Source of the DNA: Beverwykella pulmonaria
Taxonomy: Eukaryota; Ascomycota; Dothideomycetes; Pleosporales; Melanommataceae
Assembly (NCBI GenBank): GCA_001599595.1
Contig: BCHH01000019.1
Coordinates: 498,411 to 562,410 of the forward strand
Direction: 5' to 3'
DNA length: 64,000 nt
The notes beneath the pieces are model-generated. The model worked only from the letters and a program-made list of their open reading frames with translations. It had not been told where the DNA came from and made no database searches. Position numbers and translations under genes: made by a program. Shown one piece after another: positions 57,377 through 64,000 of this stretch. The first letter of the stretch is position 1; every line of letters starts with the position of its first letter.

Positions 57377-60300
57377 ATGGTGTTCCTGGGCATCTACCGC
57401 GCCATCTACGACTATGTGCCCCAGAGCGAGAACGAGATCGCCCTGGCCGAGGGCGACCTGTTGATGGTGCTGGAGAAGTCGGCCGAGGACGATTGGTGGA
57501 AGGCGAAGAAAAAGGGCTCTCCGGACGACGAGGACGAGCCCGAGGGCCTGATCCCGAATAATTATGTGACAGAGGTAAGCTGCAGGTTCCCCCGCCCCTG
57601 CGTGGCTTGCCCCGAGCCTTCCACTGGTGTGGTGGTTGAGCTGCTGTGTGCCGTAGAGTAATCAATGAATGGGCGCCCTATACCTCCTCATTGCCAACAC
57701 ATGCGAATCATGCCGCTGACCCAGTCTCGCGCAGGCTCCCCCCCTCCAACAGGCCAAGGCCCTCTACGACTACACTCGCCAGACCGACGAAGAACTGTCC
57801 TTCAAAGAAGACGCTCTCCTCGACGTATACGATGTCACAGACCCGGACTGGACGCTGGTGGGACTAGACGGCGACTATGGCTTTGCCCCGGCAAACTACA
57901 TCGACGTCAAGGAGGGTGTTGCCGAAGTACAATCCCCAGCATTGCCTAGCAGGCCTGCTGCTCCGCCAGCCACAGCCCCAGACTCGGACGATGAACCGCA
58001 ACCTCCCACTCCCGATAGCGTTCACCACGAACCAAGCCCAGCAGCTCATATCGCAGGTATCATCAAGCAGCAACAGACGGGCCCGCGATCTACAATCTCA
58101 CCCCCGCCCAACGTCACCAGATCGCGCCCGAGGGTGCAATTCACCCCCGAGGAGTCCGATGATGAAGCGCCTCCACCTCGACTTCCAGTCAGACCGCCAT
58201 CGGAGTCCTTATCTCCTACCATCAACCAATATCCATCTCCGCGATCTCCCTCACCACCTAGAAGGACTCAAACAGCGAATCGGAGCGTGAGATTTGACGC
58301 CTACAGCCCAAGTGAGGAGGGTGAACCCCGGACTCCTCTCTCTGGATCCGGATACCACCTCTATAACATCTACGAGTATCTGACACAACCTGGCAAGAAC
58401 AAAAAAATGCCGATGACGTTGGGTATTAATATTCCCAAGGGCATGATTATGATTGCGCCTGAGAAATCACGCGACGGACCCCAACAGGAGTGGAGTGCGG
58501 ATAATTTGGAACTCTACTCTCAGGAGGGAAAACACGTTTTTATGGAGCTCAAAAGGCCCACAAAAAGCGTTGACTTTCATTGTGGGGCTAAAGATACTGC
58601 ATCGGAGATCATGTCAGCCCTTGGTGAACTTAGAGGGGCCGCTAGGGGCGAGGGAATCCGAGAGGTGCTCGCTGCAGGCTCTGGACACTCGAATGTGCAA
58701 AAGAAAGGACTCATGCTATTCGATTTCATGGCACAGGGCGACGATGAAGTCACCGTTGGACTGGGCGACGAAGTGCTGATTCTGGACGATTCAGCTAGCG
58801 ATGAATGGTGGAAAGTCCGTCGGCTGAAGAATGGGAAGGAGGGAGTGGTGCCATCTAACTACGTTGAGATTACAGAAACCATTGCCGTCAAGTCGACCGC
58901 TTCCACCTCCGCCCGCTCCGGAGTTAACGCCGGACGATCAGTGGTGGATCAGAATAGACTAGAGGAGGAGGAGATGGCTCGTCAAGCCTCCAAACGAAGA
59001 CAGCGTGATAGCGATGTCAGGACTGATCAGGTAGGACCTGGCCTGCCATTACCTGCGCGTGGTTCTAGCCTTCTGCAAGCAAATGTTGACCATCGTCGTA
59101 CATCACAGAGAAGCAGCAGCAAGCGCGATAGTAATCCGAAGGACTCAAAGTCAGCGAAACCGAGTAAGTATTCCTCGATATCATCTGCCAATTTTCACAC
59201 TCCTCCCGATTCCTGGCATATTCAAACGTCATCATACCGGATATGTGAGGAGTGCTACATTCAAAACGGAATTCGAGATTCCCCACTTTTGGCAACCAAC
59301 ATGTTCACCTTTTGCTAACATAGCTTCCAGATCCTGCCAGAGTCCGAACATGGACGGACAGATCCGGGTCATTTAAAGTCGAAGCCGAATTCTTAACTAT
59401 CAAAGATGGAAAAATCCACCTGCACAAGACTAACGGCGTTAAGATTGCTGTACCTGTCCCAAAAATGGCCATTGAAGACCTAGAATACGTTGAGCGTGCA
59501 ACAGGCATCTCCTTAGATGACGATAAGCCCCTTTCAGATATCAAGCGGAGGAACACTCAACGTGCAAAAGACCAAGCCGAAAAGCCCCGCTCAACCGCAG
59601 GTATCACTGTCGAGCAGAAGCCAAAATACGACTGGTTTGATTTCTTCCTTCAGTGTGGGGTCAATCCTCAGATTTGCGAAAGATATGCCCGCGCATTCGC
59701 CGGGGATCAAATGGGCGAGGAGAACCTTCCGGATATCACAGATAAGCTTCTGCGAACTCTGGGTCTAAAGGAGGGTGATATTCTGCGCGTGACGAAGTTC
59801 CTAGACGCCAAATTTGGTCGTGAGAAGCGCAGTGTCAGCTTTGGAAATAATACGGTCATTGAAGAAGGGGATGAAGCCAACGGTGGTGGCCTCTTCTCTG
59901 GTCCTGGAGGTGTTTTACGCAACAACACTCGTAAAGGACGCCCTGCACCCCCGGTGCAGACCAACGACGTTGTCGATGCGAAGGCGTTCGAACAAAAGAC
60001 CGATGACACAGTGAAGAAGCCGGCTGATTCGACTCCGACTCCGCTCGCATCCGCTCCTGTTCCTGAGAAGAAGGTGGAAGGTTTCGAGGACAATGCTTGG
60101 GAAGTTAAGCCTTCGAGACAACCTTCAACATCCGCTCCTGCGCCAGCTGCAGCAGCGGCCCCAGCTCCGGCTCCGGCTCCGGCACCAGTACCAGCTCCCG
60201 CCGCTGCTCCAACTCCCGCTGCTTCGGCCCCAGCACCTCCTCCACCTGCACTCACTGGCTCATTGGGAGAGCTGTCCTCTCTCCTTGACATGCCGGCGAT

Positions 60301-61362
60301 CCAACCAGTAATTCCAGCCCAGCCTGCGCCAGCACAACCGCCCGTTGTATCTCAACCACCTCCTCAGCCAGTGCAACCCGTAGGTGCTACTCCATCATTG
60401 TTTGATCAAGTGGCTGCAGTTCAATCTCTTCCGCCGCAACAGCTTGCCCCACCTCGAATGCGGCCGCAAGCGCCACAACAACAGAGCCAAGGCAGTCTCA
60501 TTGCTCCCCCACCCCAGCGATCATCCTCGGCTCCGATGAACCCACATCAGAGCGCTTTTGGACCACCTCCGCCTCTGCAGCCTCAGTTAACGGGCTTTAT
60601 GGGTGCGCCGAATATGCATGCCCAAGTCGCTCCACCTGGTCAGAGCCTACAAGAAATGCAAAATATGCAGCGCATGCAACAGCAAATGACAGGATTTCCG
60701 GGACAGAATCAGAACTTCCAATTCCAACAGAATGGCATCATGCCCCAGCCGACGGGATTCAATATGCCGCCACAGCAACAACAGCCAGGTTTTGCTCCCT
60801 TCCAACAACCGCAACCTACAGGCTTTCAACCCAGTATTCAGCAGGGCTTCCAAACTGGCATGCAGCCTGGTATGCAGTCAGGCTTTCAGTCAGGTATGCA
60901 GCAGGGCTTTCAACCAGGTATGCAGCAAGGGTTTCCAAATACTGGAAGCCCGTTTGCAGATCCTCCGCGACCACCTTTTCAACCCATGCAATCCCAACCC
61001 ACGGGCTTCAATACTTTCTCTCCGTCGCCACTTAATCCTCAGGCTACCGGTATCAATCGTTTCTTGCCGCCAGCCATTCAGCCTACTGTGACTGGATTTG
61101 GACAGCCGACGCAGATGCCTCCGCCTATGCCTCCAATGCCTCCGATGCCTCCGATGCCGCAGGCACAACCGTTGGTGGCACAGAAGACAGGACCGGCACC
61201 GCAGATCAGGTTCGGAACTCAACCCGCAAAGAAGTTGATAGCGCAGCCCACTGGGAGGGCTAACCTGGCCAATGCTAGTAAGCATCCCCATTCCTTTGAT
61301 TAGCATATCTAAAATCAGTGGCTAACAAATTCTTAGCACCCCAAAATCCATTCGGCTTCTGA
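57377..61362 (+). CDS. SLA1: Actin-patch endocytic adaptor Sla1
   Basis: Cortical adaptor linking cargo, clathrin and actin assembly during endocytosis. Exons 57377..57574, 57735..59163, 59331..61277 and 61337..61362 give 1199 aa. Three SH3 domains are visible: AIYDYVPQSENEIALAEGD at the N-terminus, ALYDYTRQTDEELSFKED next, and MLFDFMAQGDDEVTVGLGD near residue 360. The SHD1 domain follows (RVRTWTDRSGSFKVEAEFL), then a SAM-like SHD2 (YDWFDFFLQCGVNPQICERY). The C-terminal third is Pro/Gln-rich with about nine TG motifs of the QxTG kind (PQPTGFN, SQPTGFN, IAQPTG), the sites of Ark1/Prk1-type kinases. The last 26-nt exon encodes the family ending PQNPFGF. Confidence 0.96.
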
Positions 61363-62674
61363 AGTCACTCATGCACACTGCGCTTCTATTCTTACCCTTC
61401 TTGACCTGGCTAAAAGGATTTGCCTGATATCCTTGCTGTCATCTGCGCGCTGTACATAATTTGAATGTCTTAGGTCAGCATCTCCATACGAGAACCAATT
61501 CTGCATGAGCCATTTATTGCCGCCTTATACTCTTACCGTACACTTGCATGGCGGTGTTTTTGGTTCTTTTTTTTTTCTTTTTTCTTCCAGTGGCATATTC
61601 TTGGGTGGCTTGTGGTGCATGGTGAAGAGGAGGATTGCAAACACTGGGAACGGTCCATGTGAGGTGCGGACTTTGTAAGAGGTAGTGTAGATGAGGTAAG
61701 ATTGGTATTCTTGCATTTGTTAAGAGGGTTGGAGGCAGGCACGCGATTGGAGATGCTGAAACGGAAAGGAAGACGGTAGATATTTATTTTTAATACACGA
61801 AGTATGAGAGTCTGCTTCAACCTCCTGTCACTGTTTGCGAATGTCATTCACCGGCTGTGGCTGGGCGAGACTGGATCGTAGGCGAAGCTTTCGCCAAGAT
61901 AGCTTAGCCCTTGTCAGCGCCACCGACGCTACGGATGCCGTTCGTTCCAGCGGCGGTCCGATGACGACGCGTCCTCTCGCAAATTCACATTCCCTGCTGT
62001 GGCTGGCTGCGTGGACTTGCGACACGACTGCAACGAGACGATGGAGTTGAAGCGCCACGCTATGGCATTTGTGCATGTGTGCCGCTGCTGAGGGCGTCGT
62101 TTTAATGAAAATTCTGTAGCTGGCTGAAGTGCAAGAGGCGATGGACGAGTGCGTCATAGCGGCAGGACGTCGTGGCTTTGCGTTGCTTGTTTGAGCCAAT
62201 TGTGGCGAGGGGGTTGCGTTGATGCGGCGTGTGGCCGTTCCATGCCCGCTCGGGGGACGTGGTTTTAAAGGGAGGCGCTTGTGACCAGTCCCCCAAATCT
62301 CTCATCGCCACCTCACCTCATCTGTCCGCTGAGTCTCCTCTCCTCCTGTACTGGGTTGTATTTTGCACAGAATACGGGTGTCCAAGACTGAGAAAGAGCT
62401 TATCTGAGAGGCGCAAAGCTTGTTTGAAAAGCCAGTGCTCGGCGTCAACGCTTCCGGACAAGGTTGGGCGATCTGGGACGTAATCGACGGCATCCTAGAC
62501 GCATTCAAAACGCCTTCGTTTGTCGCAAACCTGCTCTCTTACCTCTCAACTCCTCTTTGCTTCTTCACGCACGATACTCTGCACCTACGACTTCGATACA
62601 GCAACAACTACGATTCTGAATTCCGACCTACATAGACGACTTGAGATAGGACCGTGAACGGCCGAAGAGAAGAA
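61363..62674. other. 1.3-kb intergenic region, no supported gene
   Basis: The SLA1 3' UTR is at the left. The right end (about 62400-62670) is CT-rich leader-like sequence before the small cysteine-rich gene. A minus-strand open frame at 61828-62199 has no features. Confidence 0.35.
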
Positions 62675-63125
62675 ATGTCGGCGAGTTACTACCAGCAGGG
62701 CGCGCCACAGTATCCGCAGCAGAGGTACGTCCGTCCATCAACCCCATCCATTCATGCGCTTCCACCTCGTCCCATCCTCAAATGCTCAAGTGCGCGCATC
62801 GTTGACACCAAGACTTTAGCTACGGCCAACAGCCCGGATACGGCGGCCCGCCCCCAGGCCAGCAAATGTACTATGGCCCGCCCCAGGGCCAGCAGATGCA
62901 GTACCAGCAAGCGCCACCTCCGAAGCAGAAAAAGGATCGTGGGTGCTTGACTGCTTGGTGAGTCTATACCCGGAATCGCATAGAGTGCGGCGATAGTAGA
63001 GAATAGGAGGGGAGTTTACATGCTGACAAGTGGATAGTTTGGCTGCATTGTGCTGTTGCTTTGTATGCGAGGAGGGCTGCGAGTGCTGTGCCGACTGTTG
63101 TGAATGCGCCGAGGATTGTTGCTAG
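62675..63125 (+). CDS. Small CYSTM-like cysteine-rich tail protein
   Basis: A 91-residue protein in three exons: 62675..62724, 62820..62957 and 63038..63125. Both introns have GT-AG ends and keep frame. The N-terminal part is Gln/Gly/Pro/Tyr-rich (SYGQQPGYGGPPPGQQMYYG). After a basic stretch (KQKKDRG) comes CLTACLAALCCCFVCEEG, then CECCADCCECAEDCC at the very end, giving 14 cysteines in about 36 residues. This is the layout of CYSTM proteins: a disordered N-terminus and a short cysteine-rich membrane module, often palmitoylated or metal-binding and linked to stress tolerance. The basic segment before the module suggests a tail-anchored protein with a cytosolic N-terminus. Confidence 0.85.
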
Positions 63126-64000
63126 ATACGCGACCGGACGGACAGCCAGGGATGTTTTCGACTGGTCGAATATCGAACATCAAGTATCGAATACGAGCGC
63201 GGAACATCGAGGATTTCTGGATCATGGCCCACTTCGCCCCTCACTCAACTTGTGTCGTAGCATGGGTGGAAAATCAGATGACATAGGGAATGGTCCGCGG
63301 CGAAGAGCACAACATATGCCTCTGAGCGGCAGAGTTAGTTGAATTTTGTTATTTTAGCGGAAACGGCCGAAGAAACTTGGATTCCCTTTCTGGATGATAT
63401 ACCTGGCTTTGGACTTTCCTTTTTCTTCAGTTCCATCAATCTGGATTTAATGCTTGATCTTTCAATTTCATCTACTTGCACTTGGACATGTTTGGCTTAT
63501 ATTCAGGATCGTCCATGCTCATTATGTAGTCTTCGATATGCACCCTCAGTCTCCCATAGTTACTGCCTTCCACAATTCAGCACAGCTGGGACCTAATCGT
63601 CATCACTCCCCGTGAAAACTTATCATCAGCCATACACCACCATCACCAACACCTCACCAAAGTCCAATCACTACCCCACAGTAACAGAAACCTCGATCAT
63701 CGCTCCATTCCAAATCCCACCATGTTCAGCACCCTTCCTCATTGGACGGCAAGAGCCATACACATACGGTGTTGCGATTTTACATTTTTAGTTGCGCCAT
63801 GAGCAATCTCGTGGACGATTTCTAGACCTAGGAGCACCATGGTTTTTCCTCTCCAGTTCATTTGGAAAAGGAAAGACATTGCTAGTTGTATGAGGAAAGA
63901 TAAGAGGAGGTGGAGGAGGAGGGGCTTATATATACGACGGAGACGAGCACAACGCGTCGTTGAGAGAATACTCGGGTATATTGAACTTGATGGTACTCTT
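63126..64000. other. Right edge, no supported gene
   Basis: 875 bp after the CYSTM-like gene, with its 3' UTR at the left. A TATATATA element at about 63926-63935 may be a promoter for a gene beyond the window. Confidence 0.3.

Overview
The window comes from the nuclear genome of a filamentous ascomycete (Pezizomycotina, possibly a Dothideomycete). Genes are split by short introns of about 50-110 nt with GTRNGY-type donors, CTAAC/CTGAC branch sites and mostly YAG acceptors. The gene set is fungal: Vps10, Sla1, Nop12, Sds3, Hap2/HapB, Kre9-like GPI proteins and a TauD/Jlp1-type dioxygenase. No tRNA, rRNA, CRISPR array or intact transposon was seen. Exon joins were worked out by eye from frame, splice sites and protein motifs.

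Left part (1-17.3 kb). A truncated ATP synthase subunit e gene (-) faces a cytoplasmic dynein intermediate chain gene (+). Two GPI-anchored cell-wall type proteins (-) and a small basic nuclear-looking protein (-) follow. Next is a secreted histidine-rich protein made of 45-residue tandem repeats separated by dibasic sites, which looks like a Kex2-processed repeat protein. A degenerate repeat/LTR-like patch lies behind it, then a SET-MYND lysine methyltransferase (-) and a small class I methyltransferase (-) whose SAM-binding loop is interrupted by an intron.

Middle part (18-41.5 kb). This holds a fungal-specific multi-exon membrane protein (-), a secreted subtilisin (-), a 3.5 kb gene-free stretch, the vacuolar sorting receptor VPS10 (-), and an ankyrin-repeat membrane protein (-). 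A divergent pair follows: NOP12 (ribosome biogenesis, -) and SDS3 (Sin3-Rpd3 histone deacetylase subunit, +). SDS3 appears to contain two GC-AG introns.

Right part (43-64 kb). A TauD-family Fe(II)/2-oxoglutarate dioxygenase (+) is followed by a decayed DUF829/TMEM53-like gene, a hemerythrin-like protein (-) and the CCAAT-binding factor subunit HAP2 (-). About 6 kb of GC-rich, gene-poor DNA comes next. Then come an MFS transporter of the anion:cation symporter type (+), the endocytic adaptor SLA1 (+) and a small CYSTM-like cysteine-rich tail protein (+).

Most genes are ordinary housekeeping genes with no operon-like logic. The least ordinary items are the histidine-rich repeat protein, the unusual splice sites, the gene relics and the long non-coding blocks.
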